The notes under the pieces were generated by a model. It was not told the origin of the DNA. It was given only the letters and a program-made list of their open reading frames with translations, and ran no database searches. From assembly GCA_903840165.1 (NCBI GenBank), contig CAIMEY010000047.1, forward strand, positions 1-64,000: 64,000 bases of DNA. The letters run 5' to 3'. Shown piece after piece: positions 52,833-60,188 of the stretch; the first letter of the stretch is position 1, and each line of letters opens with the position of its first letter. The position numbers and the translations under genes were made by a program. This DNA comes from an uncultured Myxococcales bacterium (GTDB lineage: Bacteria > Myxococcota_A > UBA9042).

Positions 52833-53777
52833 TCAGCCCCACTTGCCGATTTGTGGCGGTTGAGCCTCAAGGACCAGCGCTGGATCATCGTCGCGCGCCT
52901 TGAACTCATCCCAGCCAAAACGTGCAGGATATTCGCGCCATGGCCCCTCACATGCCTTGGGCCACTGGCACTGATCGCAGGGAGGACCGTGGGCCTTGCC
53001 TTCGTTCCAACGGTAGTCGGCGTAGCTTTCAATCTCATGATCGCCATCGACAATTGCCGTCTCAGGCATGATTCGCTCGGCGACGAAGCGCTCAAAGCCG
53101 CGCATCCAACAAAACGGCACCGCTTCGGTCATCACGCGAAGGCCCGCAGCCTCGCCGATGAGCAGGGCCTCATGCAGGTAGGGGGCAAGCTCTTGATATC
53201 GTGGCACAACCTGGGGAAAATACTGCTCCGCCGTGCCCAGGGCGTGGACAAAAGCGAACTGGTACTGTTGGACGCCCAGGTGAACAAAAAGTCGCGCTGT
53301 GTCAGGTAGTTGCTTGTAGTTCTGCTGGACGATAACGCTGTTGAGCACCACCCGCGCACCCCGGCGTCGCGCATGCTCAATGCCGCGTACCGTTTGCACA
53401 AAAGCGCCCTTGGCTCGAACCAGGGCGTCATGGGTCGCTGCGTCAGGCCCGTGAATGGCGGGCGCAAATTCCGTGGCCCCGGCGGCGAGCAGTTTGTCGA
53501 CGTAGGGTGCATAACTCAGCATTCTACCGTTGGTTTGTATCTGAATCGACTGGTACCCCAGTTGGCGCGCGAGCTCGACCATCGGCAAGAGGTCCTTGCG
53601 CAAGGTCACTTCGCCGCCCGTGAAGACGACGCCTTGGCAGGTCGCGCGTTTCTCGCGGAGCGCAGCTTCCAGTTCCTCTGTCGTTTTGCGGCGTTCTGTC
53701 TCGCGCTTGTCTCCTTGCACGCAGAAGACGCAGCGGTTGTTGCAGTCAAAGCCGAACTTTAGATCCAAGCGATTCAT
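52833..53777 (-). CDS. radical SAM enzyme with extra C-terminal cysteines
   Basis: The 314-residue radical SAM protein has the cluster motif FDCNNRCVFC (C-x3-C-x2-C), the GGE motif in VVFTGGEVTLRKDLLP and QTNGRM for SAM binding. Its tail PCDQCQWPKACEGPWREYPARFGWDEF has three cysteines that could hold an auxiliary iron-sulfur cluster, as in SPASM or Twitch proteins. No precursor peptide was found nearby. It is the first gene of the operon with the 120-residue protein and the GMC oxidoreductase, so it may modify one of these or act on the same metabolite (inference). Confidence 0.92.
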   Translation of the reverse strand: MNRLDLKFGFDCNNRCVFCVQGDKRETERRKTTEELEAALREKRATCQGVVFTGGEVTLRKDLLPMVELARQLGYQSIQIQTNGRMLSYAPYVDKLLAAGATEFAPAIHGPDAATHDALVRAKGAFVQTVRGIEHARRRGARVVLNSVIVQQNYKQLPDTARLFVHLGVQQYQFAFVHALGTAEQYFPQVVPRYQELAPYLHEALLIGEAAGLRVMTEAVPFCWMRGFERFVAERIMPETAIVDGDHEIESYADYRWNEGKAHGPPCDQCQWPKACEGPWREYPARFGWDEFKARDDDPALVLEAQPPQIGKWG

Positions 53778-54046
53778 AGGGTTCTCTCGGCGTTGGCAAA
53801 GGCGAGGTCACTAGACGCGGGAGGCTAGGCGCGCGCCACGCGGGTTGGGGCTCCGTGATGCCCCCAATCGGTCGGCGCGTCAACAGCAAAGTTGCGCGTT
53901 GGCCGGGCTTCGTTGCCCACAGCATTCGGCGCCTGGACGCAAGAACGGATGCAGGATCAAGAAGTTGTCATACCACCGCTTGCGCTCGCTGGCCCAGCAC
54001 CTATCTTGGCGCTCGGCGCGTGCCGCGTTGCACTAGGACAGGACCG

Positions 54047-54271
54047 ATGCAGAACTTTATCGAGAACACCCTGAAAAATGCTTTTCCAGATGCAGAGATC
54101 CACGTTGTTGATACCACCGGCGGTGGCGATCACTTCGATGTCGACATCACCACCGCGGCCTTTGCTGGACGCTCGGTGCTGCAGCAGCATCGGCTGGTCT
54201 ATGCGGCGCTCGGCGAGAAAGTTGGCTATGAAATCCATGCATTAGCCCTCAATACCCACATCCCAGGCTGA
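54047..54271 (+). CDS. bolA: BolA-family protein
   Basis: This 74-residue BolA-like protein works with monothiol glutaredoxins in [2Fe-2S] cluster transfer. Typical features are the N-terminal FIENTLKNAFPDAEIHVVDTTGGGDHFDVDI and SVLQQHRLVYAALGEKVGYEIHALALNT, with the conserved metal-ligand His in QQHRLVY. AGGACAGGA precedes the ATG at 54047. A glutaredoxin gene follows 110 bp later, which supports a BolA-Grx partnership. The 269 bp upstream, divergent from the radical SAM gene, show no gene. Confidence 0.93.
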   Translation: MQNFIENTLKNAFPDAEIHVVDTTGGGDHFDVDITTAAFAGRSVLQQHRLVYAALGEKVGYEIHALALNTHIPG

Positions 54272-54381
54272 CCCAGAATTCGCGGCTGACGGGCGTTTGT
54301 CCCGCGCCGTGGCTGCGACGCCGTCAAGCACGCGTTGTCGCGCAGGCCGTTGTTCGCATTCCCCATTTGCCAGGAGGCTCC

Positions 54382-54705
54382 ATGTCCCGTGACGTTCAGA
54401 AAGAGATCGCCGACCTTGTCAAGTCTAAGCCCGTCGTTCTATTCATGAAAGGTACGCCTTCGATGCCCATGTGCGGCTTTTCAGCGCGGACCGTGGAGGT
54501 GCTCAAGGCCTGCCAGACGCCCTTTGATGCCGTCAACGTCCTGGCCGATCCGGACATCCGCGAAGGCGTCAAGGCTTACGGTCAATGGCCAACGATTCCG
54601 CAGCTTTATGTGCACGGCGAACTGGTCGGCGGCTGCGACATCGCCGTGGCGATGTACCAGAGTGGCGAACTGCAGACTTTGATCGCAGGCGATGTGGCCA
54701 AGTAA
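54382..54705 (+). CDS. grxD: monothiol glutaredoxin (Grx4 type)
   Basis: The 107-residue CGFS-type glutaredoxin carries or delivers [2Fe-2S] clusters, usually with BolA. It shows KPVVLFMKGTPSMPMCGFSARTVEVLK, then WPTIPQLYVHGELVGGCDI, the glutathione-binding TIP and GGCD motifs. AGGAGG stands 5 nt before the ATG at 54382. An ATG 15 bp upstream is a less likely start. It follows bolA in the same direction. Confidence 0.97.
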   Translation: MSRDVQKEIADLVKSKPVVLFMKGTPSMPMCGFSARTVEVLKACQTPFDAVNVLADPDIREGVKAYGQWPTIPQLYVHGELVGGCDIAVAMYQSGELQTLIAGDVAK

Positions 54706-54802
54706 GGCAACGTGCAGGGAAGAGCCAAGCGAATCCGCAGTTCTTCTGGGCAGATCCCTAGCAGTCGATCCTCTGGGTGCCTCTGCTTGCTGGACGCGGC
54801 AG

Positions 54803-55249
54803 CTACTTGGCGCCCATGCCCAGGCTGACATTCTTGATGCCCAATGACTGTAGATCGGCAAGGATTTCAGCGAGTCTTTGATAGGACAGCTTGTGGTCGG
54901 CGTCGACGCGAACCGTCAGCTCCGGTTGCTTGGCCAACTGCTCCACCAAGTCCTTCTCCAAAGCGTGCAGGTCGGTAGCATTGCTGTCGCGAAACAACGC
55001 GCCGTCGGCGTTGATCTGCACCACAACCTGGCCTTTGGGCGAGCCTTCGGTGGGCACTTTGCCGGTGGGCAGGGTCAGATCGACGACGCCCGCGGCCCGG
55101 TCGCTCTTGTCCTTTTCCACGACAGCCGCGGTGGAAACCATAAAAATAATAAGCAGAACCAAGACCACGTCCACCAGGGACGTCAGGTTGAGCTCCACCG
55201 TTTCCGGCAGGTCCAGGCCGGCGCCTTCACCCCAATCATGGCGCGCCAT
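54803..55249 (-). CDS. exbD: ExbD/TolR family biopolymer transport protein
   Basis: The 148-residue protein has a short N-terminus, one membrane helix bearing the conserved proton-path aspartate (NLTSLVDVVLVLLIIFMVS) and a periplasmic domain ending in DLQSLGIKNVSLGMG. With ExbB it uses the proton gradient to drive TonB or Tol-type machines in the envelope. CAGGAG precedes the ATG at 55249. It overlaps the end of exbB by 14 bp. No TonB gene is nearby. Confidence 0.95.
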   Translation of the reverse strand: MARHDWGEGAGLDLPETVELNLTSLVDVVLVLLIIFMVSTAAVVEKDKSDRAAGVVDLTLPTGKVPTEGSPKGQVVVQINADGALFRDSNATDLHALEKDLVEQLAKQPELTVRVDADHKLSYQRLAEILADLQSLGIKNVSLGMGAK

Positions 55250-55955
55250 GGACGGCTCCTGCGCTCGCACCGTTTGGGGTGGCGACAGGCAATAAGCCTG
55301 GCGAAACAATCGCTTGGGGGATGCCGGCTTGGTTGGCTGCGAGGCGACTAAAGACGTCGGCTGCATCCTCCACCAGCACCTGAATCTCCAGCACGGCGTG
55401 GCTGAGGATGGCGCGTAACCATTGGTGCAGCAACACCAAAACGACGGCCACGAGGATACCGGCGGCGGTCGTAATCAGGGCTTCGGACACGCCTGTGGCC
55501 ACGACGTCGAGGCCGGTACTGCCCGAAGCGCCAATGCTCTTGAGGGCTTGCATGATGCCCAGCACGGTACCGAATAGGCCCGTAAACGGCGACATGCTGC
55601 CCAGGGTGGCCAACATCCCTAAACCTCTACGAATTCGCAGGGACAGTTTGCGTCCGTCGCGGGACATCTCGCTCAGAATGTCATCGCGCGCTTGGCCGCG
55701 CACGGCTGCTTCAAGGCCGCGCATCAGCACTGGCCCCATGCCTCCAGGAGCCTTGGCACAAATCGACATCATTTCAGGAAGATTGCCGGCATTAGCGGTG
55801 TCGCGAATGCGGCGATCCAGCACGCGAAGTTGGCCAGTGATCGCCCGCACAGATATCAGCCGCTCGACGAAGATCGCGCCACCCACGGCCATTAGGCCGC
55901 AGATGGCCCACATCGCTGGGCCACCTTGTTCAAATAAATGCCTTAGTTCTGCCAC
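55236..55955 (-). CDS. exbB: ExbB/TolQ/MotA family proton channel
   Basis: The 239-residue inner-membrane protein has an N-terminal helix (PAMWAICGLMAVGGAIFVERLISV), a cytoplasmic stretch with GPVLMRGLEAAVRG and the two conserved helices GMLATLGSMSPFTGLFGTV and ALITTAAGILVAVVLVLLHQW. The GTG at 55955 follows GGAG; the longer frame to 56111 and a GTG at 55982 lack similarity. It is paired with exbD downstream. The 196 bp to the divergent nrnA-like gene probably hold both promoters. Confidence 0.94.
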   Translation of the reverse strand: MAELRHLFEQGGPAMWAICGLMAVGGAIFVERLISVRAITGQLRVLDRRIRDTANAGNLPEMMSICAKAPGGMGPVLMRGLEAAVRGQARDDILSEMSRDGRKLSLRIRRGLGMLATLGSMSPFTGLFGTVLGIMQALKSIGASGSTGLDVVATGVSEALITTAAGILVAVVLVLLHQWLRAILSHAVLEIQVLVEDAADVFSRLAANQAGIPQAIVSPGLLPVATPNGASAGAVHGAP

Positions 55956-56151
55956 GCCGTGCTCCAGGATGTCGGCCCACACGGGCGGTCCAGGGCTCAA
56001 ACACCGATGACCCGGCAAATCTTCCGCCCCTGCTGCATATACCATTGCCCTGGACGCGCCGGAAGATCCGCAGCGTTGTCGCCCGTTGACAGCGGGCCCG
56101 GCGCTCGCCACTGTGCTAGGCCAAGGCCTTGGTGGCCGCTACTGGTGATGC

Positions 56152-57177
56152 GTGCAGAAGATCTCGGGATTTCCGTTTGAAAACTGGCTGTTGGATCGCA
56201 TCGTTGCGGCCAAATCGATCGTTCTGATGACCCATGTCGGGCCTGACGCCGACGGTCTAGGCAGCCAGTTGGCCTTTTGCCGGGCCGCCGAGCTCAAGGG
56301 CATTCAAGTCCGCATTGTCAATGAAGATCCTCTGCCGCCTCGCTACCGTTGGCTGGACCCGCAGGGCCTGTGCGGCCACTTTGACCGGGACGCGGCGATC
56401 CTGGAGAGTGCAGATTTGGCTTTGATCTTTGATGCCAACGAGTTGCAACGCATTGGTCGGCCGGCTCAGCGCTTGAAGGCGCGCGGTGTCGATGTTTGGG
56501 TCGTCGACCACCATCCCGTCGCGCCCACGCTTGATGTGCAGGGCTGCGTAGATATTGACTTTTCCTCTTCCGGGGAACTGGTGTTCCAACTCATCACCGC
56601 CCTGGGTTGGCCCATCGATGCCGGCGTGGCCCAAGGGCTCTATGCCGCCATGAGCTTTGACACAGGCTCTTTCCGCTTTTTACGCAACCAATCCAGGACT
56701 TTGCGTGTGGCTGCGCAGCTGCTCGACACCGGGCTCGACGCCAATCCGATTGCTGAAGCCCTGTTTTCTTCCCGTCCGCGCGGAGAAATCGAACTGCTAG
56801 GCCGGGTTTTGCAGCAGCTGCAATTTGCCGATGGCGGCCGCCTCGCCTGGGTCGCCTGCGATAGCAGCTTGACCGAAGGCCTGGACGTGGCTAACGACGC
56901 GATTGGTGAGCTAATTGCCACCTTGATCGGCATCGAAGGTGTGCTGGTGGCGATGATGATCAAGCCGGGGCGGCAGCCGGGGGAACACAAACTGTCCCTT
57001 CGCTCTAAAACCGCTGTAAAAATCGGGCATGTGGTCAGGCCCCTGGGTGGCGGTGGACACGACCACGCTGCCGGTGCGACACTAACCGGTGAGTTGGCCG
57101 AACAAACGCGCATTTTGGTTGCGCAATTGGTTCAAGAGATCCGGCGCCAGCAGCCCGAGGCGGCTGGTCAGGTTTGA
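56152..57177 (+). CDS. DHH/DHHA1 phosphoesterase (NrnA-like)
   Basis: The 341-residue protein matches bifunctional oligoribonuclease/pAp phosphatases such as NrnA, which degrade nanoRNAs or 3'-phosphoadenosine 5'-phosphate. DHH-domain metal motifs are HVGPDADGLGSQ, IFDANE, VVDHHPVAPT and SFDTGSFRF. The DHHA1 substrate motif is PLGGGGHDHAAGA. The start is a GTG with a weak ribosome binding site. It is followed 21 bp later by a [2Fe-2S] protein gene. Whether it cleaves nanoRNA, pAp or c-di-AMP products cannot be told. Confidence 0.93.
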   Translation: MQKISGFPFENWLLDRIVAAKSIVLMTHVGPDADGLGSQLAFCRAAELKGIQVRIVNEDPLPPRYRWLDPQGLCGHFDRDAAILESADLALIFDANELQRIGRPAQRLKARGVDVWVVDHHPVAPTLDVQGCVDIDFSSSGELVFQLITALGWPIDAGVAQGLYAAMSFDTGSFRFLRNQSRTLRVAAQLLDTGLDANPIAEALFSSRPRGEIELLGRVLQQLQFADGGRLAWVACDSSLTEGLDVANDAIGELIATLIGIEGVLVAMMIKPGRQPGEHKLSLRSKTAVKIGHVVRPLGGGGHDHAAGATLTGELAEQTRILVAQLVQEIRRQQPEAAGQV

Positions 57178-57198
57178 ACGGCTTACTCCGAGGCGACT

Positions 57199-57423
57199 GT
57201 GGTCAAATCCCGCGTTCATGCAAGCGATTCGCTGATTTGCAGTTGCAACAACGTGTCGCGCAGCGCTATTGTCGCAGCCATCGACCGCGGCGCGTGCACC
57301 CTGGCGCATATCTTTGACGCCACCTGGGCCGGTTGCGGACCCTGCGGCGGCAGTTGTCAGCCTGAAATCTTGCGGGTTTTGCGGGAGCGCGTCGCGATTT
57401 CGCCCGTCAAGGACAAGCCATGA
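57199..57423 (+). CDS. BFD-like [2Fe-2S]-binding protein
   Basis: This 74-residue protein has the four-cysteine pattern of the BFD family (bacterioferritin-associated ferredoxin and NifU/NirB modules): LICSCNNVSRSAIVAAIDRG with C-x-C, then TWAGCGPCGGSC with C-x2-C. GAGG precedes the GTG start. The stop overlaps the ATG of the next gene (ATGA), so the two are coupled. No bacterioferritin gene is in view, so its partner is unknown. Confidence 0.85.
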   Translation: MVKSRVHASDSLICSCNNVSRSAIVAAIDRGACTLAHIFDATWAGCGPCGGSCQPEILRVLRERVAISPVKDKP

Positions 57424-59045
57424 CCCCGCAAGAGCGCGAACGGCTCGCATCGATTGCCACGCTTTTGCTGGCAATTTCTACCCTTCGCTGGGCGGGCGCA
57501 AAGGCTGCTGCCCAAGGCATGCGTCTGTTTCGCGATGGCGCGGTGGCCGGCGTGCGCATTGGCGAAGTGCTGGAAGGCAATGTTTTGGATGGTGAATTGC
57601 CCGAACGCGTGGTCTTGGGACTGCGCGATGGCGACCTTGTGGCCGATTGTTCTTGTGGTTCAGCCCCTTGTGCCCATGCCGTCGCCCTGGTGCACGACCT
57701 GCAGAAGCGGGCGCGGGCGGCCCAGGACAGCCACATTCGCCAACAAGGTGTGCTCGCGGCCCTGAAGGACCGGATGCAGGGGGCCAGTCGCGCTCACCAG
57801 CAAGGCATCCAAATCCTGAGCGATATGGAGCGATTGCCCCTGCAGGCCGCTGTGGACATGGTGGCCCTCAACTGGCGCCAATCGCTGCGGCAAACTCCGC
57901 CCGAACTGCAGCAACTGCTGAATCTAGCAGAGCGAATCCGTACAGGTTACGCCGACGATCCGGTGCAAATGGCCGAACTCGCGCAGCGGATTGTCGCCGC
58001 TATTTCGCATAAAAAGCCTATTTTCACGACGTTAGCGGGCGAAGCGGAGACGGCGGTGCGGATTCTCGCGCCCCTGTGCTGTGGCGCGTTGACGCCAGCG
58101 CTGGCTGATCCCACGCAAATTCAAGCTATTGTGCGGTTGACCCTGCATGGCCATCCCCAGGCGGCTCCGGTGCTGGCGGCTGGTCTAGAGGCTTTGGCGC
58201 GTCGCGATGCAGAAGCATGTGTCAAAATCGTCGGTTGGTCAATCCAAAGCCTGCGCGAGTCCGATCAGCGTTGGCGCGAAACGACGCCGCCGGGCGCCAC
58301 GGACGTGCTGCTTTCCGGGCTTTGCCTGGCCTGTCTGGACCACGATCTGCCGAGCGAAGCGCTCGACTCTGCATTGGCTTGGCCGCCGATGCGCAATGCC
58401 CTGCAAATGTTGGCGTCTCGCCTGGCGGCCGATGACCGCTCCGATGACCTGATGCGCGTGATCGGCCATTACGACCCCCGCGGCGACCTGTGGGCTGCGG
58501 GCGTCGAAGCGGCGGTCCCGGCGGCGGCGATGGCGGGGCATCCTGGCTTGGCGGCTCAGCTTTTGCGCTGGGCGCTGCAGTATCAGGCAACGCCGAACCT
58601 GTACGACGTCTGGCGGCAGCACGCGCCCCCGCAAATCTGGCCCAAGCTGCGCGATGAGTGGGTGCAAGCGGCGCTAGCTCATCAGGAAATTCCCTGGCTG
58701 GCCGAGAAACTCGCCGCCGATACCGATGGCGCCAAGGCCCTGTTTCACGCCGTGCAACTCGCACCGACGCGGGACCCCACAGTTCTGCCTTGTTTACGGC
58801 AGTTACAGGCCATTGAGCCCCTGCTGGCTTGGCACGCGCGGTCGCTGCGGCTGCGCGCTGTGCTTGGCGTGCCCGGGCAGACGGCGCGTTCGCTCAAGGA
58901 CGAGCTGACGCCGATGGCGAGTCTGGCACAGCAGCTCGGGGAGTCGCAATTGCTGACGGATTTCTGCCAGTTGCTTGTGGCTGAAGGGGCCTCAGGTGCC
59001 AGTCTGAACCAGGCCATTGCCGTCGTGGTGGGCAAGCTGGCCTAG
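57420..59045 (+). CDS. SWIM zinc-finger protein with helical repeats
   Basis: The 541-residue protein has a SWIM zinc finger at residues 77-86 (CSCGSAPCAH, CxCx4CxH), usually a nucleic-acid or protein-binding module. The rest is Ala/Leu-rich and alpha-helical, probably repeated helical pairs (HEAT/TPR-like solenoid). Many bacterial SWIM proteins of this layout are uncharacterised. It is translationally coupled to the BFD-like gene and follows the NrnA-like gene, so a link to nucleic-acid metabolism is possible but unproven. Confidence 0.82.
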   Translation: MTPQERERLASIATLLLAISTLRWAGAKAAAQGMRLFRDGAVAGVRIGEVLEGNVLDGELPERVVLGLRDGDLVADCSCGSAPCAHAVALVHDLQKRARAAQDSHIRQQGVLAALKDRMQGASRAHQQGIQILSDMERLPLQAAVDMVALNWRQSLRQTPPELQQLLNLAERIRTGYADDPVQMAELAQRIVAAISHKKPIFTTLAGEAETAVRILAPLCCGALTPALADPTQIQAIVRLTLHGHPQAAPVLAAGLEALARRDAEACVKIVGWSIQSLRESDQRWRETTPPGATDVLLSGLCLACLDHDLPSEALDSALAWPPMRNALQMLASRLAADDRSDDLMRVIGHYDPRGDLWAAGVEAAVPAAAMAGHPGLAAQLLRWALQYQATPNLYDVWRQHAPPQIWPKLRDEWVQAALAHQEIPWLAEKLAADTDGAKALFHAVQLAPTRDPTVLPCLRQLQAIEPLLAWHARSLRLRAVLGVPGQTARSLKDELTPMASLAQQLGESQLLTDFCQLLVAEGASGASLNQAIAVVVGKLA

Positions 59046-59089
59046 CGTGCCCAACCGTGTGCCCAGCAGCGTGACCAACTGTGTGCCCA
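59045..59089. repeat. imperfect 21-bp direct repeat
   Basis: gcgtgcccaaccgtgtgccca at 59045-59065 and its copy at 59069-59089 differ at two positions, with a period of 24 bp. The array begins on the last base of the SWIM stop codon, in the short space between two convergent genes. It may be slippage-derived. Confidence 0.7.
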
Positions 59090-59114
59090 AGGGCGCCCGC
59101 CAAACAGCGCGTAT

Positions 59115-59750
59115 CTACTCGAGTTCATTGTCGAGGAAAGGCTCGCGCATCTCAGAAGACAGGTAAATATCTGAATACACGCCGTTTAGGTTGAAGTCGG
59201 CCCGGGCGCGCGCGTACCACCAATCCAAGTTGGCGTTCTTGATGTACTGCGCCGGCGGGGCCGCATTGACGGCGGGGTCACGGGCCAGCACCATCAGCTG
59301 AAAGTTGGCTTGTTCCGTAGACTTATAGCCCGCACCTAGAGCGCACCAGCCGGGATGGGCTGCGACATCGCCGGCTTGGGTGCAATCGATGCTCCATGCC
59401 GAATCCAGCTGGATCCAGTTGATATCCTTGGGCCACCAGTCTGAATCGCTCACGGCCGTCGCCACGTAGCGGTGGTAGGTCTGATAGTAGGTTTCCTCTT
59501 TGATCTTGATGTCTCCCAGCAATGCGATCGCCTCCTGGACGCGGGCGCGGATGGTGAAGCGCTTGTAGGACTGCACCGCCACCGTCGCCAAAATGCCAAT
59601 GATGACCACGACAATCATCAGTTCGATCAGGGTAAACCCGGCCACCTTGCGCGGCGTTTGCCTAGCGTTGGCGTGGGCACCTGGCAGGCCAAGGCCCTGC
59701 GTTTTCGCAAGCGTTTGGCGGGTATGGAGCTCACTGGGGCGGTGAAGCAT
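59115..59750 (-). CDS. type IV prepilin-like protein
   Basis: The 211-residue protein has the class III signal: a basic leader ending in RKVAG, then the methylated-Phe helix [20 protein letters not shown] with the conserved Glu5. The C-terminal domain (about 150 residues) has two cysteines that may form the usual disulfide. The ATG at 59750 has GAGG 5 nt upstream and gives an unusually long 38-residue leader; a GTG three codons before the cleavage site would give a minimal leader but has no ribosome binding site. A sigma-54 promoter lies 60 bp upstream. It is a pilin or pseudopilin of a type IV pilus or type II secretion system; no other pil gene is in the window. Confidence 0.9.
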   Translation of the reverse strand: MLHRPSELHTRQTLAKTQGLGLPGAHANARQTPRKVAGFTLIELMIVVVIIGILATVAVQSYKRFTIRARVQEAIALLGDIKIKEETYYQTYHRYVATAVSDSDWWPKDINWIQLDSAWSIDCTQAGDVAAHPGWCALGAGYKSTEQANFQLMVLARDPAVNAAPPAQYIKNANLDWWYARARADFNLNGVYSDIYLSSEMREPFLDNELE

Positions 59751-59810
59751 GGCGGCCTCGGGCGCTGGCGGGCGCATGAAACGGGCGCAGGGTGCGCGTA
59801 ACATCTAGCA

Positions 59811-59826
59811 AGCAAGGGCAGTGCCA
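59811..59826 (-). promoter_or_regulatory. sigma-54 (-24/-12) promoter for the prepilin gene
   Basis: On the minus strand the sequence reads TGGCAC-TGCCC-TTGCT, a full match to the core TGGCAC-N5-TTGCW. A start point about 12 bp downstream (near 59799) would place transcription about 50 bp before the prepilin ATG at 59750. pilA genes are commonly driven by sigma-54 with PilR, so the site and the gene fit. Confidence 0.75.
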
Positions 59827-60141
59827 CATTCGGGGCGCAAGAGAACAGCTTGATTGTATAGGCATATTTCGCTCGGAGCCCTCTGTAATCCCGCAATCTT
59901 TGCGGACTTTTGCCGCCTTTTGCGCGATTCCAGGGCCCATCGTCACCCCAAGCATCGGCGTCGTCAACGATCCGCGCCATGGCGAACCCGTGACAGTCCT
60001 AGGCGCTGCGCATCTTGCCGCCACGCCCCTGGCAAGCGTATACAAGCCGCGCCGGTGCGTGTGACCTCTGCGGTCGCGCGCCGAATCAGGCCCGCGCGGC
60101 TGAATTGGTGCACCGCACGACTCTAAAACCTGATTACCTTC
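59827..60141. other. intergenic region between prepilin and gdh
   Basis: This stretch between the divergent prepilin and glutamate dehydrogenase genes contains an AT-richer patch (tgattgtataggcatattt, about 59851-59869). No supported gene or RNA was found. Promoters for the dehydrogenase and activator sites for the sigma-54 promoter are expected here but were not recognised. Confidence 0.4.
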
Positions 60142-60178
60142 ACGAACTTCGCCCACGCCTTTACGATCTTCGCCCACG
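60142..60178 (+). promoter_or_regulatory. paired 16-bp direct repeats before gdh
   Basis: acgaacttcgcccacg (60142-60157) and acgatcttcgcccacg (60163-60178) differ at one base and are 21 bp apart, two turns of the helix. They lie immediately upstream of the ribosome binding site of the glutamate dehydrogenase gene, so they could be an operator or a translational control site. Confidence 0.5.
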
Positions 60179-60188
60179 GGAGTGCTCC

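Noticed and set aside
52832..53095. N-terminal extension of the 120-residue operon protein
   Set aside because: It would overlap the radical SAM gene in another frame by 260 bp; the GTG right after the radical SAM stop fits coupled translation.
50973..53777. Mycofactocin biosynthesis cluster
   Set aside because: A radical SAM enzyme and a GMC oxidoreductase are present, but no precursor peptide, MftB chaperone, peptidase or dehydrogenase genes accompany them.
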